DNA of 18,690 nucleotides, from positions 1 through 18,690 of the forward strand of contig DGVL01000063.1 of NCBI GenBank assembly GCA_002394965.1, written 5' to 3'. The DNA is from Lachnospira sp. UBA4285. GTDB lineage: Bacteria; Bacillota; Clostridia; Lachnospirales; Lachnospiraceae. Below the pieces are notes generated by a model. It searched no databases. It was not told where the DNA came from and saw nothing but the letters and a program-made list of their open reading frames with translations. The position numbers were made by a program, and so were the translations under genes. Below, piece by piece: positions 6,249-13,077 of this stretch; the stretch's first letter is position 1, and each line of letters starts with the position of its first letter.

Positions 6249-7961
6249 ATGGCAGCAGTCACAATGATCCTGTGTATTGCGGCCGGCATCGCACTGCTGG
6301 CGGTGAGACAGAGGAGAAAGGAAGATCGGGAAAGGATCGAAGGCTTCCGGATGCAGTTCGGAAAACTATCCTCCCGGAGACTACCGGAAAACCTGCGGAA
6401 ACACGCGGGTGCCCGGGCAGAAAATGCTCACAGAGCGGATCAGGACATATTCTATGTGGATGACAGGACTTGGGCAGATCTTGATATGGACAGGGTCTTT
6501 GACGCCCTTGACATGGGACTCTCGCCGGCTGGACGGGAATACCTCTACACTGCTCTGCGTCTTCCGCTTGAGGCGGCAAAGAAAGCGGATATTCTTGACG
6601 AACTGGCGGAAGGCTTCTGCGCGGATGCAGCCCGGCGCGAAAAAACATATCTGTGCCTTGAAGGGCTGCGCCGCAGCGGGAGACTTCGCGAGGACAGACG
6701 GGATGTGCTGTCGCTGTATGAGTATCTTGACGCACTTACAAGTCTGAAACCGGTTTCCTGTGTTCCTTCGGCATCAGCCTGTGCAGCCTTTTTTGCTTCC
6801 ATTGTCTTTTTTATTGCATACCCCACGGCCGGAATCCTTGTGCTGATGGCGGTAATCTTTGCGAATCTTGCATCCTATTTTCATATACGGGGTAAACTGG
6901 GCAGCAACTTCAGAAGCCTTCAGAAAGCTGTTCAGCTCGCCAGCTTTGCCGCTGATTACAGCCGCGCGTTTCCGGAATGTGACGGGATTTCCGGGAGGAT
7001 CGCTGTGCTCTCCCGCAAACTTTCGCCCCTGAGAAGAAACGCCTGGCTGCTTGAGGCGGGAACCGCAGACTCTTCGCTGCCAGATATTATCATGAGCTAT
7101 GTGCGGATGCTGACGCACTGCGATCTCATCTACTTCTGCCGGTCCGCCAGACGGGCAGGACGTTTCCGGGATGACCTGATGGAACTGTATGACATCGCGG
7201 GCCTTGTTGAGACGGCACTTGCTGTGGCCTCTCTGCGCAGCTGCCTGCCGGTGTGGTGCCGGCCAGAGTACGATGCCGGCCGCTGTCTCAAACTGAACGG
7301 ATGCTATCATCCGCTGATTCCAGGCTGTGTGCCGAATTCTGCTGCGCTCACGCAGAATCTTCTTCTGACCGGGTCAAACGCTTCCGGAAAGTCTACGTTC
7401 CTGCGCACAGCGGGAATCGCTGTGCTGCTTGGCGAGGCACTGGACACGGTTCCGGCTGCATCAGCTTTGACGCCGCCGCTGGCCGTGATGAGTTCCATGT
7501 CAGTTACCGACAGCCTGGAATCGGGGGCAAGCCTGTACATGGCAGAGATTCGCAGTCTCAAGCGGATCACGGACGCGGCGGAGACCGGTGATCGTCCGCT
7601 TCTGGTGCTGGCGGATGAAATTCTGCGGGGCACAAATACAGCGGAGCGGATCGCAGGGGGAGCCGAGATTCTTCGCTGGCTGGGCCACAGGAACTGCCTT
7701 GTCATGGCGGCGACGCATGACGGGGAGCTGACCTGGATGCTTGCGGGAGACGCGCCCCAAGATTTCGTGAATATGCACTTTCCGGAAGACACTGCTCCTG
7801 GCGGGGTTGTGTTTTCGTATACGATTCAGCCCGGTCCGGCCGAGACGAGCAATGCCATCCGCCTTCTTGAGCGCACCGGCTTTCCGGAGGAAATTACAGG
7901 GCGCGCCCGGAAAGAAGCGGATGCCTTCTTGCGCAGAGGACAGACGGGGTGTAATATTTAA
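6249..7961 (+). CDS. Membrane-anchored MutS-like ATPase
   Basis: The 570-residue protein has a MutS-type ATPase domain at its C-terminus but no mismatch-recognition N-terminal domains. The Walker A loop is TGSNASGKST at 374-383. Walker B is LVLADEILRGTNTAER with D456 and E457, where classical MutS has DEIGRGT. A switch histidine, H490, follows in AATHDGE. Residues 2-18 form a hydrophobic segment followed by a basic stretch (RQRRK). A second pair lies at about 176-191 and 194-211, so the protein is probably anchored in the membrane with the ATPase in the cytoplasm. Similar membrane-linked MutS-family proteins are known in Firmicutes but their role is unclear; it should not be called a mismatch-repair enzyme from sequence alone. 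ATG 6249 has GGGAGA at 6238-6243. An in-frame TTG at 6207 lies inside the terminator stem and is rejected. alaS follows after 33 bases. Confidence 0.82.
   Translation: MAAVTMILCIAAGIALLAVRQRRKEDRERIEGFRMQFGKLSSRRLPENLRKHAGARAENAHRADQDIFYVDDRTWADLDMDRVFDALDMGLSPAGREYLYTALRLPLEAAKKADILDELAEGFCADAARREKTYLCLEGLRRSGRLREDRRDVLSLYEYLDALTSLKPVSCVPSASACAAFFASIVFFIAYPTAGILVLMAVIFANLASYFHIRGKLGSNFRSLQKAVQLASFAADYSRAFPECDGISGRIAVLSRKLSPLRRNAWLLEAGTADSSLPDIIMSYVRMLTHCDLIYFCRSARRAGRFRDDLMELYDIAGLVETALAVASLRSCLPVWCRPEYDAGRCLKLNGCYHPLIPGCVPNSAALTQNLLLTGSNASGKSTFLRTAGIAVLLGEALDTVPAASALTPPLAVMSSMSVTDSLESGASLYMAEIRSLKRITDAAETGDRPLLVLADEILRGTNTAERIAGGAEILRWLGHRNCLVMAATHDGELTWMLAGDAPQDFVNMHFPEDTAPGGVVFSYTIQPGPAETSNAIRLLERTGFPEEITGRARKEADAFLRRGQTGCNI
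7929..7957 (+). promoter_or_regulatory. Weak promoter candidate for alaS
   Basis: TTGCGC (7929-7934) and TAATAT (7952-7957) are 17 bases apart, at the very end of the MutS-like gene. The match is partial, and alaS could instead be read from upstream. The leader would be only about 30 bases, with no room for a T-box. Confidence 0.3.
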
Positions 7962-7994
7962 CAGTATGCTCGATTATTTCGGAGGGATATTTTT

Positions 7995-10676
7995 ATGCAG
8001 TACAGAGGCGTAAACGAATTACGTGAGCTGTTCCTTGAGTTTTTTGAAGAAAAGGGATGTCTGCGTCTGCCCAGCTTCTCACTGGTTCCGCACAATGACA
8101 ATTCTCTGCTGATCATCAATTCCGGCATGGCGCCGATGAAGCCCTGGTTCACAGGACAGGAAGTTCCGCCGCGCAGGAGAGTGACTACCTGCCAGAAGTG
8201 CATCCGCACCGGCGATCTGGAGAATGTCGGCAAGACGGCGCGGCACGGCACATATTTTGAGATGCTCGGCAACTTCTCATTTGGCGATTATTTCAAAAAA
8301 GAGGCGATTCCGTGGGCATGGGAATTCCTGACGGAGCGCGTCGGCCTGGAACCGGAGAGACTGTATCCGTCCGTTTACGTCGATGATCAGGAAGCGTACG
8401 ATATCTGGCTGAACGATATGCATGTTCCAGCCGATCACATCTATAAATTCGGCAAGGAAGATAATTTCTGGGAGCATGGCTCCGGCCCCTGCGGACCGTG
8501 CACAGAGATCTACTATGATCGCGGAGAGAAGTACGGAAATGGACCGGATGATGTCATGGGCGGCGAGGGTGACCGCTTCATGGAAGTGTGGAATGTCGTA
8601 TTTTCGCAGTTCAACAACGACGGACACGGCAATTACACAGATCTGGTCCAGAAGAACATTGATACAGGAATGGGGCTTGAGCGCCTGGCCGTGGCGGTAC
8701 AGGATGTTGGTTCCATATTTGACGTTGATACGCTTAAAAGCCTGCGCGATCTGATCTGCGGGATGGCCGGCGGCATTGGATACGAGCAGCCGGGTACGGA
8801 GGACTCGGACGTCTCTGTCCGCATCTGCACAGATCACGCCAGGGCCATGACCTTCATGATCTCCGACGGAATCATGCCGTCCAATAACGGCCGCGGATAT
8901 GTGCTCCGCCGCATCATCCGCCGCGCTGTGCGCCACGGCAGGAAGCTCGGAATTACTGGCTCCTTCCTCCCGACACTTGCGGAAAATGTCATCGACGGTT
9001 CCAAGGCCGGATATCCGGAACTAGAAGAGAAGAGGGCATTTATCCTCTCTGTAATCCGGGCGGAAGAAGAGAAGTTTGAGAAGACATACGAGCAGGGTAT
9101 GAATATCCTGGACGAAATGATCCGATCGCTCCAGAATGAGGGAAAAGGCGAGCTTACGGGCGAAGATGCATTCCGCCTGTACGACACCTATGGTTTTCCG
9201 ATTGACAACACGCGGGAGATTCTGGAAGAGAGCGGCCTGACAGTCGACGAGAAGGGCTTTGAGTCGGCCATGAAGAAGCAGAAGGACATGGCGCGCGAGG
9301 ACAGGAAAAGGTCCGGAAAAAACAGCGAGTACATGGGCGCTGCCGCCACTGTCTATGAGGATATGGACCCGGCGTTGACGTCTGAATTCACCGGATATGA
9401 CAGGACAGAAGATGACGGCCGGATCATCGCACTGGCTTCTCTTTCGGAGGATGGATCCGAGGAGGATGCCGTGACGGAGGCGCTCTCTGACGGGGAGAAA
9501 GGCGCGATCATCACGGACAGGACGCCGTTCTACGGAACCATGGGCGGGCAGGTCGGCGACACAGGTGTTATTACAGGACCGGACGGCGCGAGCTTTACAG
9601 TCACGAGTACGATCCATGTCAGCGGAGGGAAAATCGCGCATATCGGCACGGTCAAAAGCGGGATGTTCAGGGTCGCAGAGACCGTCAGGCTCTCGGTTGA
9701 CCAGAAGCGCCGCGCAGCGATCTGCGCCAACCACAGCGCCACGCACCTTCTTCAGAAGGCGCTGCGCGAAGTACTCGGAACCCATGTTGAGCAGGCCGGG
9801 TCTTATCAGGACGAGCACCGCACGAGATTTGACTTCAGCCATTTCCAGGCGATGACGCCCGATGAGATAAGCAGGGTAGAAGATATTGTCAATGAGAAAA
9901 TTGCCGAGGATCTTCCTGTGGTGACGCAGGTCATGAGCCTTGAAGACGCCAGAAAAACCGGGGCTATGGCTCTGTTTGGGGAGAAGTACGGCGATAAAGT
10001 GCGCGTCGTGAAAATGGGAGATTTCTCGATCGAGCTGTGCGGCGGAACACATGTATCGCACACCGGGCAGATCCGGCAGTTTAAGATTCTGTCAGAGTCC
10101 GGCGTGGCTGCCGGCGTTCGCCGTATCGAGGCGATCACAGGTGCAGCCGTGACAGAATTCTATAAAGGAGAAGAGAAGAAGCTCCACGAAGCGGCTGCAC
10201 TCCTGAAGGCTTCACCGGATACAGTCGCAGAGCACATCCGGAAACTGCAGGATGAACTCAAAGCGCTGCGGGCGGAGAACGAATCCCTGAAGAGTGCGCA
10301 GGCGGCCAGTGCCATGAACGACTGGCAGAGCAAAGTTCAGGAAGTGAAAGGCGTGAAGCTGCTTGCCGATAGTCTCAAGGGCATCGATATGAACGGCCTT
10401 CGTGAGATGGGCGACAAGGTGAGAAGCCGCCTTGGCGAGGGCGTTGTTGTGCTTGTGTCGGATACAGACGGGAAGGTCAGTGTCATGGCCATGGCAACGG
10501 ATGACGCCGTGATGAAGGGAGCACACGCCGGAAAGCTGATCCGCGCACTTGCCGGATTTGTCGGCGGCGGCGGCGGCGGCCGCCCGCAGATGGCGCAGGC
10601 CGGAGGAAAGAATGCGGCCGGCATTCCGGATCTCATCAAGGCGGCTCCGGAAGAACTCGCTAAACAACTTGGCTGA
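7995..10676 (+). CDS. alaS: Alanine-tRNA ligase
   Basis: The 893-residue class II synthetase charges tRNA-Ala and edits mischarged Ser and Gly. The catalytic core spans roughly residues 1-450: motif 2 region RTGDLENVGKTARHGTYFEM, then the GPCGPCTEIYYD loop. The editing domain carries the zinc-ligand set HSATH (H580, H584) and CGGTH (C682, H686). The C-terminal oligomerisation/C-Ala domain contains a coiled-coil-like KLQDELKALRAENESLKSA and the conserved glycine-rich GGGGGGRPQMAQAGG. Length and all key residues are normal. GGAGGG (7981-7986) is 8 bases before ATG 7995. Unlike many Firmicute alaS genes there is no T-box leader. No clear terminator follows before the rpsU promoter. Confidence 0.98.
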   Translation: MQYRGVNELRELFLEFFEEKGCLRLPSFSLVPHNDNSLLIINSGMAPMKPWFTGQEVPPRRRVTTCQKCIRTGDLENVGKTARHGTYFEMLGNFSFGDYFKKEAIPWAWEFLTERVGLEPERLYPSVYVDDQEAYDIWLNDMHVPADHIYKFGKEDNFWEHGSGPCGPCTEIYYDRGEKYGNGPDDVMGGEGDRFMEVWNVVFSQFNNDGHGNYTDLVQKNIDTGMGLERLAVAVQDVGSIFDVDTLKSLRDLICGMAGGIGYEQPGTEDSDVSVRICTDHARAMTFMISDGIMPSNNGRGYVLRRIIRRAVRHGRKLGITGSFLPTLAENVIDGSKAGYPELEEKRAFILSVIRAEEEKFEKTYEQGMNILDEMIRSLQNEGKGELTGEDAFRLYDTYGFPIDNTREILEESGLTVDEKGFESAMKKQKDMAREDRKRSGKNSEYMGAAATVYEDMDPALTSEFTGYDRTEDDGRIIALASLSEDGSEEDAVTEALSDGEKGAIITDRTPFYGTMGGQVGDTGVITGPDGASFTVTSTIHVSGGKIAHIGTVKSGMFRVAETVRLSVDQKRRAAICANHSATHLLQKALREVLGTHVEQAGSYQDEHRTRFDFSHFQAMTPDEISRVEDIVNEKIAEDLPVVTQVMSLEDARKTGAMALFGEKYGDKVRVVKMGDFSIELCGGTHVSHTGQIRQFKILSESGVAAGVRRIEAITGAAVTEFYKGEEKKLHEAAALLKASPDTVAEHIRKLQDELKALRAENESLKSAQAASAMNDWQSKVQEVKGVKLLADSLKGIDMNGLREMGDKVRSRLGEGVVVLVSDTDGKVSVMAMATDDAVMKGAHAGKLIRALAGFVGGGGGGRPQMAQAGGKNAAGIPDLIKAAPEELAKQLG

Positions 10677-10709
10677 ATGAACGGCACCGCGATAGCATCT
10701 CCGAAATTG

Positions 10710-10735
10710 CGTCAAGTACGGATTTCTTCTTGACG
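10710..10735 (+). repeat. Inverted repeat overlapping the rpsU -35 box
   Basis: CGTCAAG (10710-10716) and CTTGACG (10729-10735) form a perfect 7-bp inverted repeat with a 12-base spacer. The right arm contains the -35 hexamer. The left arm reads on as GTCAAGTA, shared with the palindrome at 12652. It has no T-tract, so it is an operator candidate rather than a terminator. Confidence 0.45.
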
Positions 10736-10757
10736 GGAGCTTCGTGCGTGATATAAT
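10730..10757 (+). promoter_or_regulatory. Strong promoter of rpsU
   Basis: TTGACG (10730-10735), a 16-base spacer and a perfect TATAAT (10752-10757) preceded by TGA (extended -10). It is the most consensus-like promoter in the window. Predicted start near 10764 gives a leader of about 70 bases, which contains a CTGCAT-AAT-CTGCAT direct repeat (10790-10804) of unknown meaning. Confidence 0.88.
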
Positions 10758-10833
10758 AGCACTTGTGCATGGTTCAGCCTTGGAGCAATCTGCATAATCT
10801 GCATTTGAGAAAGGTGGTCGGGAAAAACAGCTT

Positions 10834-11010
10834 ATGTCGAGTGTCAAGGTTAGAGACAATGAGACGATTGAAGGCGCTTTAAAGCGTTTCAAGAGAAATT
10901 GCGCAAAGGCAGGCATTCAGCAGGAGATTCGTAAGAGAGAGCATTACGAAAAGCCGAGCGTAAGACGCAAGAAAAAGTCTGAAGCAGCCAGAAAAAGAAA
11001 GTTCAAGTAA
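10834..11010 (+). CDS. rpsU: 30S ribosomal protein S21
   Basis: The 58-residue, very basic protein joins the small subunit near the anti-Shine-Dalgarno region of 16S rRNA and assists initiation. The sequence begins MSSVKVRDNETIEGALKRFK, continues RNCAKAGIQQEIRKREHYEKP, and ends in a Lys/Arg-rich tail (SVRRKKKSEAARKRKFK). All of this is characteristic of S21, and the length is typical. The nearest purine-rich site is AAAGGTGG (10810-10817), about 16 bases from the ATG, which is unusually far. The gene has its own strong promoter and terminator, so it is a single-gene unit between alaS and phoH. Confidence 0.96.
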   Translation: MSSVKVRDNETIEGALKRFKRNCAKAGIQQEIRKREHYEKPSVRRKKKSEAARKRKFK

Positions 11011-11034
11011 TTTCTGAATCGATCAGTAAGAGAA

Positions 11035-11070
11035 CCGGTGCGGGCGAACAGTTCGTACCGGATTTTTTTT
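11035..11070 (+). terminator. Intrinsic terminator of rpsU
   Basis: CCGGTGC (11035-11041) pairs with GTACCGG (11055-11061) with one G-T wobble. An inner GAA/TTC closes the loop after a 4-base bulge, and eight T residues follow (11063-11070). Confidence 0.85.
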
Positions 11071-11124
11071 AGCATAGCTGCGGGCATTGCCTGCAGGCTT
11101 TTGAAAGAGAGAAGATTTCCGGAT

Positions 11125-12108
11125 ATGAGTGTGATTGAATCATCCATCGATGTCCCGGCAGACATTGCGCCGGTTGTCTTCGGGCAGCTTGACGCCAATA
11201 TCAAAAAAATAGAGAAAGCACTGCGTGTGACCGTCATCGCGAGAGACGGACGCCTGAAGATCATCGGCACGGACAGTTCGGCGGGGGCTGCCGGCGGTGT
11301 CATCAGTACGCTCAGTGAGCTTGCAAGGCGCAACGGCGTTGTCACGGAACAGAACGTGGATTACGCACTGTCTCTGGCTGTGGAGAATCGGGAAGCCGAA
11401 GTTCTGGAAGCCGACGCAGATGTCATTGCGCGGACAATAACCGGGAAACCTATAAAGCCAAAGACTATCGGACAGAAGAAGTATATCCAGGCAATCCGTG
11501 ACAAGATGATTGTGTTTGGCGTCGGTCCGGCTGGAACCGGAAAGACATACCTGGCCATGGCCATGGCGATATCGGCTTTCCGCGCCAATGAGGTGGGGCG
11601 CATCATCCTGACGCGCCCTGCTATTGAAGCAGGCGAGAAACTGGGGTTTCTGCCGGGTGATCTGCAGAGCAAGATCGATCCGTATCTGCGGCCACTCTAC
11701 GATGCTCTGTTTGAAATCATGGGGCCGGAGAGCTTTTCATCCAATATGGAGAAAGGGCTGATCGAGGTCGCGCCGCTCGCGTATATGAGAGGCAGAACGC
11801 TCGACAACGCATTTATCATTCTGGATGAGGCGCAGAACACAACGCCTTCCCAGATGAAGATGTTCCTGACGCGAATCGGCTTTGGCTCAAAGGTAGTTGT
11901 GACCGGCGACCGCACGCAGAAGGATCTGCCGAGGGACACGGTGAGTGGTCTGGATGTTGCCCTGAGGGTCCTCGCGAAAGTCGACGAGATCGGGCAGATT
12001 CGTCTCACGGCGCAGGACGTAGTCAGGCATCCGCTCGTCCAGAAGATCGTCCGGGCGTATGAAGAGTACGAGACAGCGGAAAAACGAAGAAAAGGAAGCA
12101 GAAAATGA
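11125..12108 (+). CDS. phoH: PhoH-like ATPase (YbeZ family)
   Basis: The 327-residue cytoplasmic P-loop ATPase belongs to the PhoH/YbeZ family, which partners YbeY and is linked to RNA metabolism and ribosome maturation. The N-terminal part (about residues 1-110) is the KH-like region of the family. Walker A is GPAGTGKT at 134-141, and Walker B is FIILDEAQNTTP with D234 and E235. The downstream GDRTQKDLP and HPLVQKIVRAYEEYE blocks are also typical. ATG 11125 gives the usual N-terminus; the frame is open further upstream but runs into the rpsU terminator. The ribosome site (AGAGAAG, about 11108-11114) is modest. The stop overlaps the ybeY start by 4 bases. I see no clear promoter between 11071 and 11124. 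Confidence 0.93.
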   Translation: MSVIESSIDVPADIAPVVFGQLDANIKKIEKALRVTVIARDGRLKIIGTDSSAGAAGGVISTLSELARRNGVVTEQNVDYALSLAVENREAEVLEADADVIARTITGKPIKPKTIGQKKYIQAIRDKMIVFGVGPAGTGKTYLAMAMAISAFRANEVGRIILTRPAIEAGEKLGFLPGDLQSKIDPYLRPLYDALFEIMGPESFSSNMEKGLIEVAPLAYMRGRTLDNAFIILDEAQNTTPSQMKMFLTRIGFGSKVVVTGDRTQKDLPRDTVSGLDVALRVLAKVDEIGQIRLTAQDVVRHPLVQKIVRAYEEYETAEKRRKGSRK

Positions 12109-12617
12109 TTACATCTGTGAATTACGAGACCACCCGGCGGCTTGATTTTTCTGCGGAGGATGTGATCCGTCAGGTCGTGGAGACGGCAGCGGAGCTGGAA
12201 TCCTTTCCGGTGAAGTTTGAACTCTCGGTCACACTCACGGATAACGACGGAATCTGGGAGATCAACCGGCAGTACCGCGGCGTGGACAGACCGACGGATG
12301 TTCTTTCGTTTCCCGGCCTGAGGTTCCCGGCAGCCGGGGATTTCTCCAGGGTCATCGCCGACAAGGAAGATTCTCCCGAGGACTATGTCGATCCGGAAAC
12401 CGGGCTTCTGATACTGGGAGATATTGTCATCAGCCTTGATAAAGTGGTCGAACAGGCGACGGAATATGGCCACAGTCAGAAGCGCGAGCTGGCGTTTCTC
12501 ACGGCCCACAGCATGATGCATCTGTTCGGGTACGACCATATGGAGGATGACGAGCGGAAAATTATGGAGAAACATCAGGAAGCTGTCCTTGAAAAGCTTG
12601 GAATCACGCGGGATTAA
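12105..12617 (+). CDS. ybeY: Endoribonuclease/rRNA maturation factor YbeY
   Basis: The 170-residue zinc-dependent single-strand endoribonuclease acts in 16S rRNA 3'-end maturation and ribosome quality control. The zinc motif is HSMMHLFGYDH at 135-145, with H135, H139 and H145 as ligands. The usual second residue is Gly (HGxxH); here it is Ser, a variation that leaves the ligands intact. The upstream NRQYRGVDRPTDVLSFP block is also a family signature. The ATG overlaps the phoH stop (ATGA), implying translational coupling. It is followed by a palindrome and a new promoter, so ylxM-ffh appears to be read separately. Confidence 0.95.
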   Translation: MITSVNYETTRRLDFSAEDVIRQVVETAAELESFPVKFELSVTLTDNDGIWEINRQYRGVDRPTDVLSFPGLRFPAAGDFSRVIADKEDSPEDYVDPETGLLILGDIVISLDKVVEQATEYGHSQKRELAFLTAHSMMHLFGYDHMEDDERKIMEKHQEAVLEKLGITRD

Positions 12618-12651
12618 AAGGACAAAAGGGCATATATCCGGATTCCATAAG

Positions 12652-12675
12652 CTGTCAAGTAATAATACTTGACAG
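12652..12675 (+). repeat. Perfect 10-bp palindrome, possible operator or terminator
   Basis: CTGTCAAGTA (12652-12661) and TACTTGACAG (12666-12675) are exact reverse complements around a 4-base ATAA loop. The right arm holds a perfect TTGACA that serves as the -35 box of the downstream promoter. The following TCTTTG is too poor in T for a strong terminator. A DNA-level operator is the more likely role. Confidence 0.65.
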
Positions 12676-12698
12676 TCTTTGTGGTTATATGGTAAGGT
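12669..12698 (+). promoter_or_regulatory. Promoter of ylxM-ffh
   Basis: A perfect TTGACA (12669-12674) is followed after 18 bases by TAAGGT (12693-12698), which is preceded by TGG and so forms an extended -10. Predicted start near 12705 places a small CTGTC/GACAG hairpin (12706-12720) at the transcript 5' end, ahead of the ylxM ribosome site at 12731. Confidence 0.6.
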
Positions 12699-12744
12699 TA
12701 ATTCGCTGTCACGGGGACAGAACTGGCATGAAGGAGCTGTTTCG

Positions 12745-13077
12745 TTGGAAGAAATCGTCAGAAGAAGCCTGCTGTATGACTTTTACGGCTGCCTGCTCAC
12801 GGAGCATCAGAGCAGAATATACCAGATGGCTGTGTTTCATGACCTTTCGCTTTCCGAAATCGCCGAGACAGCCGGAATCACCCGCCAGGCGGCTTCTGAT
12901 CTGCTGCGGCGCGTAGACAGGCAGCTGCAGGGATATGAAAACAATCTGCACCTGGTCAGGAAGTTTGAGGAGGTGCGGCGCTGTGCTGCGAAGATCCGGG
13001 AACTGTCCGATGGAAAAGATCCGGATAGTTTCAGGCAGATCAGCGGACTGGCTGACAGAATACTGGGAGAAATCTGA
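12745..13077 (+). CDS. ylxM: Putative helix-turn-helix SRP-operon protein YlxM
   Basis: The 110-residue protein belongs to the YlxM/p13 family, found directly upstream of ffh in Firmicutes and thought to modulate the signal recognition particle. It has a sigma-70 region 4-like helix-turn-helix: LTEHQSRIYQMAVFHDLSLSEIAE precedes GITRQAASDLLRRVDRQL, with a helical C-terminal tail. I chose TTG 12745 because AAGGAG (12731-12736) is 8 bases upstream and the family usually starts close to this EEIVRRSLLYDFYG segment. An in-frame GTG at 12679 lies within the promoter itself. The stop TGA is immediately followed by the ffh ATG, so translation is probably coupled. Confidence 0.88.
   Translation: MEEIVRRSLLYDFYGCLLTEHQSRIYQMAVFHDLSLSEIAETAGITRQAASDLLRRVDRQLQGYENNLHLVRKFEEVRRCAAKIRELSDGKDPDSFRQISGLADRILGEI

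Noticed and set aside
9021..10061. Open frame of 346 codons on the minus strand within alaS
   Set aside because: Same reason: alaS is intact on the plus strand, with all zinc ligands and motifs, and the antisense product resembles nothing.
10560..10578. GGC trinucleotide run, possible unstable microsatellite
   Set aside because: It encodes the glycine-rich loop before RPQMAQAGG that is a conserved feature of AlaRS C-terminal domains, so protein constraint explains it.
12679..12744. Upstream GTG start for ylxM adding 22 residues
   Set aside because: The codon lies between the -35 and -10 boxes of the predicted promoter. TTG 12745 has an ideal ribosome site 8 bases upstream.
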